Below are positions 20,314-28,769 of a stretch of 51,894 nucleotides of DNA, in pieces (position 1 is the first letter of the stretch; each line of letters starts with the position of its first letter). The DNA comes from Myxococcota bacterium (lineage in GTDB: Bacteria; Myxococcota_A; Polyangia; JAAYKL01). Position numbers and translations under genes: made by a program. The notes below the pieces were generated by a model that saw nothing but the letters and a program-made list of their open reading frames with translations, was not told the origin of the DNA and made no database searches. The stretch spans positions 1-51,894 of the forward strand of contig JANQET010000315.1 of NCBI GenBank assembly GCA_028278265.1. The letters are read 5' to 3'.

Positions 20314-20568
20314 CTAACTATTGTCTTTGGACTCTGGGGACGAGTCCATGTTTTCGGATGTGGAAGCGGTCAGTTGGTCTTTGGGCGAGTCCTCCTCCAG
20401 CTCACCCTTGATGCCCTTCTTGAAATTGCGGATTCCCTCACCCAATCCCTTGCCTAGCTTGGGCAGTTTGGTCGCCCCGAAGAAAATGGCGATCGCCAAA
20501 CCAATAAGGATCCATTCCCACATGCCCGGCATACCGATTAAGGGCACGGCGATTAGCGGCTGTAACAT
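20314..20568 (-). CDS. tatA: Twin-arginine translocase subunit TatA/E
   Basis: An 84-aa single-span protein. A hydrophobic helix (WEWILIGLAIAIFFG) is followed by the hinge and amphipathic helix ATKLPKLGKGLGEGIRNFKK with the family's conserved Phe-Gly and Pro-Lys-Leu positions, then an acidic polar tail. TatA oligomers form the pore for folded, twin-arginine-signal proteins. AGGAGCAAGGT precedes the ATG. tatB and tatC are not in the window. The DUF4159 protein at 922 has a signal that this system could use. TatA versus TatE or TatB cannot be separated beyond the short length, which favours TatA/E. Confidence 0.92.
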   Translation of the reverse strand: MLQPLIAVPLIGMPGMWEWILIGLAIAIFFGATKLPKLGKGLGEGIRNFKKGIKGELEEDSPKDQLTASTSENMDSSPESKDNS

Positions 20569-20621
20569 ACCTTGCTCCTAGCTCACACGTCATCGCTGAG
20601 ACGATGCGTTCCTATTATCTA

Positions 20622-21743
20622 CTATATTTGCGATCTTTGGACAATCTTCCCCGTTTTAATTCTCACAATTCGGTAGAGTCCGCCCAGTGCGATCAGTCCG
20701 CATACGGCGATCACCGGCGCCAATGCGGCCTGGGGACCGGAGAGATATTCCCGTTCCCAAAGGGATTCACACATGCGACCGAACAGGTGGAAGGCGGCGA
20801 ACACCCCGCACGCTGCAGCGATCGCCAGCTGCCGACGACGCCAGCGGTGGCCGAAGGCCAAGTAGATGGACAGCGCGGCCATCAGGGCGAATCCCGCCGG
20901 TCCGGCCACCCGCCGCCACAAGGCGAACGCCTGAGTTCTCGCGCTGATACCGGCGGCAGAGGAGGTGAGTAGATGAGCGGTGGGTGCTGCCCGTACCGCG
21001 GGCAGGAACTCCAGCCGCCGTTCCACCGTCTCTGCCAAGCTGAACTTGAGCTCCAACGCATCGAACGACAGGGCACTACCCGGCGTCGGGGTCGGACCGG
21101 GTTCGAGAAAAGCGGTTCCCTCGACCAGTCGAATGACCACCGTGGTGCTCTGTGGCTGAAACAATACGACACCGCTCGTTGCCACCAACTGAACCGGTCG
21201 CGCCCCGTCGCGGGCGTCTTCGAGGAAAACCCCTTCGAATTTATTGGAGTTTTTTTGATCCGCGTAAAAAGTGATGCCGTCATGGGGCTGGAGGAACACA
21301 CCGGGTTCGAAGCGTTGGGTCAGGGCATTCCCCGCGAACCGGGCGGCCATTTGCCGCAGGGTGGTCTGGGAGCCGGGGCTGGCCGCCAGCCACAACCACC
21401 CACTGAGCGATGTCAGGACAACCAGGAGTCCACTAGAACCGATGATGGCCGGCTTGGGACCGATTCCACTGGCGTCCAGCGCGACCCGCTCTCCGTTTTG
21501 CACCATTCGTCCGGCCACCCCGAACGCGGCCAGGATGAACGCCGGGGTGAGCGACCAGGTGATCACCGGGATCAGGAGCAGGGCGATCCCTTTGCCTGTA
21601 TCCCATGGGCCGGCGCCGGCGCCCAAGAAGACCGGGGCCACGCGAATCAGCTGGGTCGTGAGGAAGATGAGCACGATGGCGCAGATGGCGATGATCAGCC
21701 AGGGTATAAATCGCCGTAAAAAGTAGATGGATAGCCTGTACAT
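20622..21743 (-). CDS. LptF/LptG-family permease
   Basis: About 373 aa from the ATG at 21743; a GTG at 21782 would add 13 residues. It has the YjgP/YjgQ layout: two or three membrane helices at the N-terminus, the ERVALDASGIGP segment typical of LptF/LptG, a long periplasmic beta-jellyroll-like part (about 125-260), then three C-terminal helices. Such proteins are the membrane half of the LptB2FG transporter that extracts lipopolysaccharide from the inner membrane. Only one member is present here and no lptB or lptC is close. Sequence divergence prevents assigning F or G. It lies 54 bases upstream of tatA on the same strand and is probably co-expressed with it. Confidence 0.82.
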   Translation of the reverse strand: MYRLSIYFLRRFIPWLIIAICAIVLIFLTTQLIRVAPVFLGAGAGPWDTGKGIALLLIPVITWSLTPAFILAAFGVAGRMVQNGERVALDASGIGPKPAIIGSSGLLVVLTSLSGWLWLAASPGSQTTLRQMAARFAGNALTQRFEPGVFLQPHDGITFYADQKNSNKFEGVFLEDARDGARPVQLVATSGVVLFQPQSTTVVIRLVEGTAFLEPGPTPTPGSALSFDALELKFSLAETVERRLEFLPAVRAAPTAHLLTSSAAGISARTQAFALWRRVAGPAGFALMAALSIYLAFGHRWRRRQLAIAAACGVFAAFHLFGRMCESLWEREYLSGPQAALAPVIAVCGLIALGGLYRIVRIKTGKIVQRSQI

Positions 21744-21832
21744 CTTAAAAGTGCCTGGACTAAAACATTTCCTCGTTTTCACCCAAAGGGGATGATATGA
21801 AGTGAAAATACCAACAAAAAAGGAGTCTCACC

Positions 21833-22471
21833 ATGACGATAAAATCAAAAATTGACCAGATATTTGATTTAGATGACAAAATAAGAATTTTAAAGGATGA
21901 ATTTTCTGGTTTTGCCGCAAACGAGCGTCAACAGGTGCTCGTCGAGCTGTTCGAAGAGGCGCTCCGGGAAACGACGGATACGAGCCCGGTGAGCCTGCGC
22001 ACCGTGCGCATCGTCGAGCTGCTCACCGATTTACCCGGCAAACTTTGCGCGGCACCGTTGAGCCTGGGACTGGGGCACGACAATCCGGACATTCGCCTGC
22101 TCAGCGCCGAAGCACTGTACCAGCTGGCCGACGATGAGCTCAGTCAGATTGAACCGGCCATCGCCGCCGCGCTCGAGAAGTCCGGTCCGTTTGCCCAAGA
22201 GATGCTGGCCGTCCTAGTCGAGCTCGATGATCCGGAGGTGGTCGCGGTGATCGAGCGGTTTCTCGCGCTCGAAGATGTTGAAACCGTTAGCCTGGCCGTC
22301 GAGGCGTTGGTCGAAGTGGGCGAACCGTCTGCGGTCCCGTCCCTGCAAACGCTGGTGGAGGACACGAGGGTGCTCTCCATCGGTGAAGATGAAAATGACG
22401 ATACGACCGAGTGGACCCTCGGTCAGCTGGCCAAAGATGCGATCGAGATGTTGAGCGACAAGGAAGGGTAA
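21833..22471 (+). CDS. HEAT-repeat protein
   Basis: A 212-aa, acidic, soluble alpha-helical protein. From about residue 75, helical pairs of HEAT/PBS-lyase type repeat about every 31 residues: GLGHDNPDIRLLSAEALYQL, AAALEKSGPFAQEMLAVLVE, FLALEDVETVSLAVEALVEV, then AVPSLQTLVED. These usually act as protein-binding scaffolds. The N-terminus (MTIKSKIDQIFDLDDKIRIL) is a separate helix. AAAAAGGAGTCTCACC is a good ribosome site. It is divergent from the permease and 60 bases before argF. No enzymatic motif and no clear partner. Confidence 0.8.
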   Translation: MTIKSKIDQIFDLDDKIRILKDEFSGFAANERQQVLVELFEEALRETTDTSPVSLRTVRIVELLTDLPGKLCAAPLSLGLGHDNPDIRLLSAEALYQLADDELSQIEPAIAAALEKSGPFAQEMLAVLVELDDPEVVAVIERFLALEDVETVSLAVEALVEVGEPSAVPSLQTLVEDTRVLSIGEDENDDTTEWTLGQLAKDAIEMLSDKEG

Positions 22472-22531
22472 AAACAAGTGCATTTTCGTGATGTTGATCA
22501 GTTGAGCGGGAGACAAAGAAAGAAGGGTAGA

Positions 22532-23443
22532 ATGAAACGCGATTTTATATCAGTGACCGATTTTACGGGTGATGAACTCAGGGAGAATCTCAACCTGGCG
22601 GTTGAGGTAAAGGCCAAGACCAAGGCCGGTGAGCAGCTCGATGTGCTGAAGGGCGGAGTCGGCGCGTTGATCTTTCACAAACCGTCCCTGCGCACGCGGT
22701 GCTCGTTCGAGGTCGGCTTTCGGCAGTTGGGTGGTAGCGCGGTGTACATCACCGATAAGGAGATTGATCTGGGGAAACGGGAGTCGATTCACGATGTGGC
22801 CAAGGTGATGTCCCGCTATTTCGCGGCGATCTGCATCCGCACGTTTTCCCATCAGAATGTGGTTGAGCTGGCCCGACACGCGGATGTGCCAGTGGTCAAC
22901 ATGCTCACGGATCTGCTCCATCCCTGCCAGCTGATGGCCGACATGCAGACCATTTTGGAACACAAGGGTACCATCGACAATCTCACCATCACCTACTTGG
23001 GCGACGGCAACAACATGACCAATTCCTGGATGAAGATGGCCCAACGGATTCCGATGGATTTGCGCATCGGAACCGCCCCCGACACGTTGCCGGACAAAGC
23101 CATTGTCGAAGAAACCCAACGGGCCGGATTGTCTTCGGTGCGTATCTGTCACGATCCGGCCGAGGCGGTCGAGGACGCTGATGTCATCTATACCGACGTG
23201 TGGGCCTCGATGGGCGAAAAGCACCTCGCCGAAAAACGGGCAGACATGCTCCGCGCTTTTCAGATCAACGCCGGGCTCGTCGCCCGGGCCAAAAAAGATG
23301 CCATCGTCATGCACTGCCTGCCCGCCGAACGGGGAAAGGAGATCACCGACGAGGTGATCGACGGGCCTCAGTCGGTGGTGTTCGACGAGGCGGAGAACCG
23401 GCTCCACGCGCAAAAAGCAGTGCTGATAAAACTGTTGCAGTAA
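22532..23443 (+). CDS. argF: Ornithine carbamoyltransferase
   Basis: 303 aa from the ATG at 22532 (AAGGG upstream); an in-frame start at 22478 lacks a ribosome site. The enzyme joins ornithine and carbamoyl phosphate to citrulline in arginine synthesis. The carbamoyl-phosphate motif is KPSLRTR, where the commoner form is STRTR; HPCQLMAD follows. The ornithine side is served by DVWASMGEKHLAEKR and MHCLPAERG (HCLPA with the catalytic Cys). N- and C-terminal domains are complete and length is normal. Leu in place of Thr in the SxRTR loop occurs in some family members but makes a divergent transcarbamylase possible. No other arg gene is near. Confidence 0.92.
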   Translation: MKRDFISVTDFTGDELRENLNLAVEVKAKTKAGEQLDVLKGGVGALIFHKPSLRTRCSFEVGFRQLGGSAVYITDKEIDLGKRESIHDVAKVMSRYFAAICIRTFSHQNVVELARHADVPVVNMLTDLLHPCQLMADMQTILEHKGTIDNLTITYLGDGNNMTNSWMKMAQRIPMDLRIGTAPDTLPDKAIVEETQRAGLSSVRICHDPAEAVEDADVIYTDVWASMGEKHLAEKRADMLRAFQINAGLVARAKKDAIVMHCLPAERGKEITDEVIDGPQSVVFDEAENRLHAQKAVLIKLLQ

Positions 23444-23495
23444 GGCGAACAGAAGCGGGCTTCACCGCGGCTCGTCCATCGTGTACCCTCACAAC

Positions 23496-24194
23496 ATGGA
23501 ACAACGAGACAAAAAGCGCCTGATTCAGATTATCGAAGATGAGGAGGATCTGGTCCTGGGCCTGCAGGACGCATTCGGCTTCGAGGGCTTCGAAGTGATC
23601 GCGGCGAGTTCTGGTGAAGAGGGGATTGCGATGGCCGCGGACCGGCATCCCGATCTGATCATTCTCGATTTGATGCTGCCGGGGATGAACGGGTACAAAG
23701 TCTGCGAGCAGATCCGACGGCGCGATAAAATTGTTCCAATCCTGATCCTTTCGGCCCGATCCCAGGAGAACGACATCATCCGCGGATTGGAATCCGGTGC
23801 CGACGATTACGTGATCAAGCCGTTTTCCATTGGGGAGCTGCTGGCCCGGGTGCGGACGATTTTTCGCCGGGTGGCAGTGGCCCAACGCCGTCCGTCGTCG
23901 ATTATCAACGTGGGGGAGGCAACGGTGGACGTGGCTTCCCAAACCGCATCGCTGCGGGGCAAGCAATTTCAGCTGAGCTTTTATGAGGTGCAAATACTGC
24001 AACTGTTCGACGAGCGTCGGGGAGAGACGGTTACCCGCGATCATATCCTCGACAGCGTCTGGGGATTGGATGCCAACCCGACCAATCGCACGGTGGACAA
24101 TTTCATCCTCAAGCTTAGGCGCAAGCTCGAACCGGATCCCGCTGCGCCCAAACACATCCTGACCGTCTACGGCCAGGGCTACAAATTGGTGTGA
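23496..24194 (+). CDS. OmpR/PhoB-family response regulator
   Basis: 232 aa from the ATG at 23496; an in-frame GTG at 23481 is the alternative, and neither has a strong ribosome site. The receiver has the acidic pair in IIEDEEDL, phospho-Asp58 in LIILDLMLPGMNG, Ser86/Ala87 in ILSARS and Lys108 in YVIKPFSIGELLARV. The C-terminal winged-helix (about 135-232) shows the OmpR pattern FYEVQILQLFDERRGETVTR, VWGLDANPTNRTVDNFI, LRRKLEPDP, TVYGQGYKLV. No histidine kinase lies beside it, so its kinase is elsewhere. Its stop is two bases before the cysteine desulfurase ATG, so the two are probably made together. Confidence 0.92.
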   Translation: MEQRDKKRLIQIIEDEEDLVLGLQDAFGFEGFEVIAASSGEEGIAMAADRHPDLIILDLMLPGMNGYKVCEQIRRRDKIVPILILSARSQENDIIRGLESGADDYVIKPFSIGELLARVRTIFRRVAVAQRRPSSIINVGEATVDVASQTASLRGKQFQLSFYEVQILQLFDERRGETVTRDHILDSVWGLDANPTNRTVDNFILKLRRKLEPDPAAPKHILTVYGQGYKLV

Positions 24195-24196
24195 CG

Positions 24197-25351
24197 ATGA
24201 AGGAGCTCATCTATCTCGATTACAACGCGACCACCCCGGTGCTCGAGTCGATTGCCCGGCAGATTGCGGTTTATCTGACTGAACAGTTCGGCAATCCCTC
24301 CAGCGGCCATCCGTTGGGACGAGCTGCCCGCCAGGCGGTGGAGCTGGCGCGGGACAAGGTCGCCGAGCTGCTGAGCTGCGATCGGTCGGAAATCGTCTTC
24401 ACTTCCGGGGGCACCGAGGCGAACAACCAGGCGATTCGAGGTATCGCTGCTGCGAGAGATGATCGGAAGAAGATCATCACCTCGGTCATCGAGCACCCGG
24501 CCACAATTCGACCGTGCGAGGCGCTCGAGGCTTGGGGATGGACCGTGGATCGCTTGCCGGTGGATGGAGACGGCGTGGTCGACGTGGATCGGTTGATCGA
24601 CCGGCTCGATGAATCCACTGCCCTGGTCACGGTGATGCACGCCAACAACGAAACCGGCACGATTCAGCCGATTGCTCGAATTGCGGAAGCGGCCCATCGG
24701 GTGGGAGCGATGGTCCATTGCGATGCGGCCCAATCAGTTGGAAAAATACCCACACGTGTCGATGAGCTAGGGGTTGACCTGCTCTCAGTAGCCGGTCACA
24801 AATTCTATGCCCCCAAGGGGATTGGGGCGCTGTACGTGCGACGGGGAACCGAGCTTGCCCCCCTGATGGCCGGTGCGGGGCACGAAGGGGGGCGCCGTCC
24901 GGGCACCGAAAACGTGCCTGGCATCGTCGGGTTCGGCGAAGCCTGCGCGCTGGCGATAGAGTCGATGGGCACCGAGATGGGTCGGGTGGGGGCGCTGCGG
25001 GACGATTTGTGGCGACGTCTCAAGACCGAAATTCCCCAAGCCAAATTGAACGGCCATCCCGTCGATCGCTTACCCAATACCTTGAATCTTTCCTTTCCTG
25101 ACATCAGTGGTAGTGCGGTGTTGGCTAGGGCGGACGGTCTCGCCGCCTCAACCGGCGCCGCCTGTCACGAAGGAGGCACCGAGATTCCGTCAGCAGTGTT
25201 AGTGGCGATGGGGATTCCCGCGGCCGTGGCACTGGGTTCGGTGCGGCTCAGCTTGGGTCGGTCGAGCACTTCCGCACAGATCGAAGCGGCGGCCGAGATG
25301 CTCATCAATGCCTATCGCCGTGCGATCGCAGATATATCAATTCACGATTGA
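24197..25351 (+). CDS. Cysteine desulfurase, NifS/IscS-like
   Basis: A 384-aa PLP enzyme that moves sulfur from cysteine to acceptor proteins for Fe-S cluster or thiolation pathways. PLP contacts: SGGTEANNQAI (70-80), HANNETGTIQP, HCDAAQSVGK, and the Schiff-base Lys202 in SVAGHKFYAPKG. The persulfide Cys is most likely Cys323 in the loop AASTGAACHEGG. IscS and NifS have a Ser-rich SSGSACSS loop instead, so this is a distinct subfamily. The ATG at 24197 was chosen over a GTG two codons earlier that overlaps the response-regulator stop. No iscU, nifU or suf gene is adjacent. Confidence 0.92.
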   Translation: MKELIYLDYNATTPVLESIARQIAVYLTEQFGNPSSGHPLGRAARQAVELARDKVAELLSCDRSEIVFTSGGTEANNQAIRGIAAARDDRKKIITSVIEHPATIRPCEALEAWGWTVDRLPVDGDGVVDVDRLIDRLDESTALVTVMHANNETGTIQPIARIAEAAHRVGAMVHCDAAQSVGKIPTRVDELGVDLLSVAGHKFYAPKGIGALYVRRGTELAPLMAGAGHEGGRRPGTENVPGIVGFGEACALAIESMGTEMGRVGALRDDLWRRLKTEIPQAKLNGHPVDRLPNTLNLSFPDISGSAVLARADGLAASTGAACHEGGTEIPSAVLVAMGIPAAVALGSVRLSLGRSSTSAQIEAAAEMLINAYRRAIADISIHD

Positions 25352-25433
25352 CATGTCCGAACCGGGGAGAGAATCTGGACTATCAATTACGACGCATCTT
25401 TGTTAAGAAAAAAAACTTATGACCGACATTTTA

Positions 25434-25462
25434 TTGTCAGCAATGTACGGTATAAGTAATAT
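25434..25462 (+). promoter_or_regulatory. Sigma70-like promoter upstream of UPF0158-like gene
   Basis: TTGTCA, a 17-base spacer, then TAATAT, inside a 246-bp AT-rich gap that separates the cysteine desulfurase from the next gene. The start codon is about 135 bases downstream, leaving a long leader (25470-25597) with no hairpin I could identify. Confidence 0.5.
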
Positions 25463-25597
25463 ATTATGCGATGTGCTGTTTGGAGGGCGAAACATTCGGG
25501 TTGTTTCAAGATAGCGACCCGTACCGAATAGCGCATAAAAATGGCTCGCCATTTGTCGCCATTGTTAGTACTAAGGTACTTAACAGGAGAGGAAAGC

Positions 25598-26446
25598 ATG
25601 ACTATTGATTTTATTAACGAATCGGAGACGGACCCGGCGTTGGACAGTTCGCAGTCGTCAGTTGGAGCGGATGAGCCCTCGGATTTTAACGACAGTAGCG
25701 AGAAGGAGGGAAGCGAAGGACCCCACGACGACGTGAGCAATGAAAGCGAAGGGTTTTCGTCGACCGGGGAGGAAGCTTCACCTCCTGCTCCGGCCGGCGA
25801 TCGGGGTGGCGATTCGGATACTGTCATGACTAAGGTGGCCTTGGACTGGGTTGAACTTGAAGCTGCATTAGAGAATAATTCACCGGAATTACACAGTTTT
25901 CTAAACACAGTCACCGGCGATGTGATCCGCGTCTTCGAAGGGACCGAAAACTCGGAAGCGCGGCTCAAACAGGCGGAAACCAGTCCCGATTTCATCTACA
26001 TCGAACCCATTTCATCTCGAGATCAATACCATTGGATGGAAGAGTTCATCGAGATGGTCGAGGAGCCCACCCTCAAGGACAAGCTCAACATCGCTATTGA
26101 CGGTAAGGGCGCCTTTCGCCGGTTCAAAGATGTCTTGGTGGGGTACCCGTCAGAGCGGGAGCGCTGGTTCAACAAACGCTCGGCCAGGTTGAGAGATCAC
26201 ATGCAACAATGGCTCAAGAGCAAGCGGGTCGAAGCCACCAACAGCCCCCCCTGGGAGGTCAGTGAGAGCGAGTCTTCCCCCCGTGCGGAATACACCCGCG
26301 CCCCGCGACACGAAGGGACACAGGATCTCCGAGCCCGAGCCCGCGAGCTGCTCGATGTGGTGCCCACGCGTGAGCTGCCGATTGCTGTGGCGTTCCTGGA
26401 ATTCCTGCGCAATCGACGGGATCCCCGACACGGCAGACACAGCTGA
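25598..26446 (+). CDS. UPF0158-family protein with disordered flanks
   Basis: 282 aa from the ATG at 25598 (AGGAGAGGAAAGC upstream). Residues about 1-75 are acidic, Ser-rich and probably disordered. The middle (about 80-215) matches UPF0158: KVALDWVELEAALENN, YIEPISSRDQYHWMEEFIE, KDKLNIAIDGKGAFRRFKDV, and WFNKRSARLRDHMQQWLKS. The function of the family is not established. The C-terminal 65 residues include ARELLDVVPTRELPIAVAFL, which resembles a helical segment seen in small regulatory proteins, but this is a weak likeness. It is separated by 14 bases from the following exported-protein gene. Confidence 0.8.
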   Translation: MTIDFINESETDPALDSSQSSVGADEPSDFNDSSEKEGSEGPHDDVSNESEGFSSTGEEASPPAPAGDRGGDSDTVMTKVALDWVELEAALENNSPELHSFLNTVTGDVIRVFEGTENSEARLKQAETSPDFIYIEPISSRDQYHWMEEFIEMVEEPTLKDKLNIAIDGKGAFRRFKDVLVGYPSERERWFNKRSARLRDHMQQWLKSKRVEATNSPPWEVSESESSPRAEYTRAPRHEGTQDLRARARELLDVVPTRELPIAVAFLEFLRNRRDPRHGRHS

Positions 26447-26460
26447 TCGGAGTAAAAAAG

Positions 26461-27048
26461 GTGACTCGATTTCCCATTTCGGGGCGCCGATTGATCGCCG
26501 CGGCATTTGTTTTATTCACCTGTTATCGACCTGTACCTGCAGAGGCGGATCCCCCGGACGATGCGGTATTGTTGGACGGCATCAGCGTCCTCGCCGGGGG
26601 ACGACCGGCCGATGATGCGGCGGCGGTTCCGATCCTGCTCAGCGAAGTGGCCCTCGAAGGGGAATTTCTGCAGCTCAGTCGGTTCGGTCCGATGGGGTCG
26701 AACCGGGTGGTGGATGAAGCACTTCGCAAACAGGCGCGCAAGCAGGCGCTGTTGATTCGGGTGTTGGCCAATCGCGCCAAGCGGCTGGAGGAAGTCGTCG
26801 ATCCGTCACAGGTACTCTCCCTGGAACAAAAGCTCACTGGACTTGCCGGTGGGGAGTACGCGATGGAGCGTCTGCTCCAGCGATATGGCGTGAGCAGGGA
26901 TTACCTACACCAATGGGCCAAGAACGCACTACTCGCCGTGGCCCAGGTCCGCTATGCCGAGGAGCAGACCGACGGTCCGGGAAAAGCAGCCCTCGAGAAA
27001 TGGCTCGCAGGCATCGTCGCAGTGGATCAGATTCGGATATTCAGATGA
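26461..27048 (+). CDS. Exported SurA-N-like protein of unknown function
   Basis: 195 aa from a GTG start with GGAG eight bases upstream. A signal peptide is clear (RRLIAAAFVLFTCYRPVPAEA). After it, the segment DAVLLDGISVLAGG then VPILLSEVALEG and EALRKQARKQALLIRVLANRA resembles the N-terminal helical chaperone part of SurA/PpiD-type proteins. There is no parvulin (PPIase) domain, and the protein ends about 140 residues later. It could be a stand-alone periplasmic chaperone; this is inference. Its stop overlaps the next start (ATGA), coupling it to rimI. Confidence 0.7.
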   Translation: MTRFPISGRRLIAAAFVLFTCYRPVPAEADPPDDAVLLDGISVLAGGRPADDAAAVPILLSEVALEGEFLQLSRFGPMGSNRVVDEALRKQARKQALLIRVLANRAKRLEEVVDPSQVLSLEQKLTGLAGGEYAMERLLQRYGVSRDYLHQWAKNALLAVAQVRYAEEQTDGPGKAALEKWLAGIVAVDQIRIFR

Positions 27049-27569
27049 GCCACAAGGTCCGCCGGGATGGCCTGACGGGACGGTCGATCGACTCGCTACG
27101 GTATGACGTTCGACCCGCCACCTTGGAGGATTTGAACGCCATTCTCGGCATTGAGCAGCGATCTTTTTCGTCACCTTGGCCGGAATTTGTCCTGGCCGAG
27201 GAGATCGCCAAGCGAAGCTGGTCGAGGGTTCGTGCCGCCTGCACCGACGAGACGGTCGTCGGGTTTATGGTGTATTGGACCGTGGTCAGCGAACTGCATT
27301 TGCTCAATCTGGCGGTCCATCCCCGGTGGCGGCGGTCGGGTATCGGGACCCTGCTGATGACCGATCTGGTCGAGACCGCGCAGCGGGAGTCGTTCGAGGA
27401 GATCATTCTCGAGGTCCGCGCTTCCAACGAACACGCCCGAGCCCTGTATCATCGATTCGGCTTCAAAGCGCTGGATGTGCGGCGGGGGTATTATACCGAT
27501 ACCGGTGAAGATGCGGTGGTGATGGCACTGGAGCTCGCCCTGAGCCGGGAAACCGGGCGTAGCGAATAA
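27045..27569 (+). CDS. rimI: RimI-like GNAT N-acetyltransferase
   Basis: 174 aa, start codon overlapping the previous stop. A GNAT fold with RPATLEDLNAILGIEQRSF, PWPEFVLAEEI, LHLLNLAVHPRWRRSGIG (acetyl-CoA-binding R/Q-x-x-G-x-G/A), and EIILEVRASNEHARALYHRF followed by YYTDTGEDAVVMALEL. This pattern is that of RimI, which acetylates the N-terminal Ala of ribosomal protein bS18 in Escherichia coli. Related GNATs can have other N-terminal targets. The N-terminal 25 residues are an extension. A gene for TsaB or bS18, often linked, is absent. Confidence 0.9.
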   Translation: MSHKVRRDGLTGRSIDSLRYDVRPATLEDLNAILGIEQRSFSSPWPEFVLAEEIAKRSWSRVRAACTDETVVGFMVYWTVVSELHLLNLAVHPRWRRSGIGTLLMTDLVETAQRESFEEIILEVRASNEHARALYHRFGFKALDVRRGYYTDTGEDAVVMALELALSRETGRSE

Positions 27570-27653
27570 AGATTGCCATCATTCGTCCTTTGTTTAAAGT
27601 TGAGCTAAACTAGTTGTTTAACATCGCGTAATCGAGTGCTGGAGGAGAACCCA

Positions 27654-28769
27654 ATGAAAGTATCGATCCAACTGGGATGTGCCGTTCTATTTGCGCTTTG
27701 CTCAATCGGCTGCGGCGCCAAACAACCCGAGGGTACCGGACCCAAACCTGACGAGGCGCAGCCCGATGCGGGAGCGGCGGACCCTTCAGTTGTCTCGGCC
27801 GAAAACCGCATCAGAAATTGGCTCGGCACCGAGCTTTCGGCCAAGGTCGGCGCGTTGGCCAAGGAGTTGGGGTCCAATCTCGGATCCGCATTGACCAATG
27901 ACGGAAACGTCAAACAGCAATCGAAAAAGCTGACCGACGCGATCCTCAAAGATGCCGAAGTAAAAAAACGGTTGGACCAGATCAGGGATCGGGCGACCAA
28001 GGGGTTCACCAACAAGCTCACCTTGGGCTGGAAGGTGATCAAGGCCGGCGGGGTGGATGCCTTCAAGCGAAAAGTGAAGGAAGACACCCAAAAAGTCGCC
28101 GTACCCGTGCTGGTCGACTACATCCAGAACAATGTGCTCAAGGACAAACGCACGGGCGCACTGCTCAAGGATTTTGGCCCGGCGCTCAAGGTCCAAGCCA
28201 AAATCGCCGCACTCGGCGTCGAGGAGAACCTGTCTGCCCGGGTGACCAAAAAGATTTTAGGGGTGGCCTTGCGCATTTCCGCCGCCGGGGATCAGGCGGA
28301 TATGGCGTTGCGGGTCGAAAAATGGATTCAGAACTGTCAGGGGACCGCCAACACCGAGGTCGAGAAATTCATGCTCGGGGTGGGCCGCCTCGATTCCCTG
28401 ACCCTTGCTATCCGCGGCTTGGCTGCCGACGTGTTGGGCCACGAGACAACCAAGCGAGAGCTGACCGTGATGATGAAAAACCTGCTCGCGGACCAGGCGG
28501 TCGACGGTGCCCTGGTCAAGGTTTACAACGCGGCCACCTTCGAGAAAGGCGAGACCAAGGTGCGCACCGCCCTACAAGCCGTGCTGAGTCTGCCGGCCAC
28601 CGACCGGGAGCTCTTTGCCGCGCTGCAACGCCTCGCCTCGGCGCCGGGGGCCAACGCGATGATCAACAAGCACGCCAGCCTGGTCAGCCAGGATCCCCAA
28701 TTGGCTCAGTTGATCGAAGAATTCGTGCTGAATCTGCTCGAGAGCTGCGGCGATCCCACCGCCGGCTGA
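27654..28769 (+). CDS. Putative lipoprotein, unknown function
   Basis: 371 aa from the ATG at 27654 (GGAGGAGAACCC upstream). Lipoprotein signal MKVSIQLGCAVLFALCSIGC with the acylated Cys at 20, then a short Pro/Asp-rich spacer. The mature part is mainly long amphipathic helices rich in Lys, Ala and Leu (VGALAKELGSNLGSALTND, AVPVLVDYIQNNVLKDKR, LMVMMKNLLADQAVDGALV-like repeats) without a family I recognise. Only one Cys remains near the C-terminus and one in the middle. It overlaps the LD-carboxypeptidase start by one base, so the two are coupled, which hints at a cell-wall or envelope role. Confidence 0.72.
   Translation: MKVSIQLGCAVLFALCSIGCGAKQPEGTGPKPDEAQPDAGAADPSVVSAENRIRNWLGTELSAKVGALAKELGSNLGSALTNDGNVKQQSKKLTDAILKDAEVKKRLDQIRDRATKGFTNKLTLGWKVIKAGGVDAFKRKVKEDTQKVAVPVLVDYIQNNVLKDKRTGALLKDFGPALKVQAKIAALGVEENLSARVTKKILGVALRISAAGDQADMALRVEKWIQNCQGTANTEVEKFMLGVGRLDSLTLAIRGLAADVLGHETTKRELTVMMKNLLADQAVDGALVKVYNAATFEKGETKVRTALQAVLSLPATDRELFAALQRLASAPGANAMINKHASLVSQDPQLAQLIEEFVLNLLESCGDPTAG

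Noticed and set aside
28322-28768. Upstream extension of the LD-carboxypeptidase frame
   Set aside because: The frame is open upstream but overlaps the lipoprotein gene and has no domain; the ATG at 28769 overlaps the previous stop and begins the family's N-terminus.
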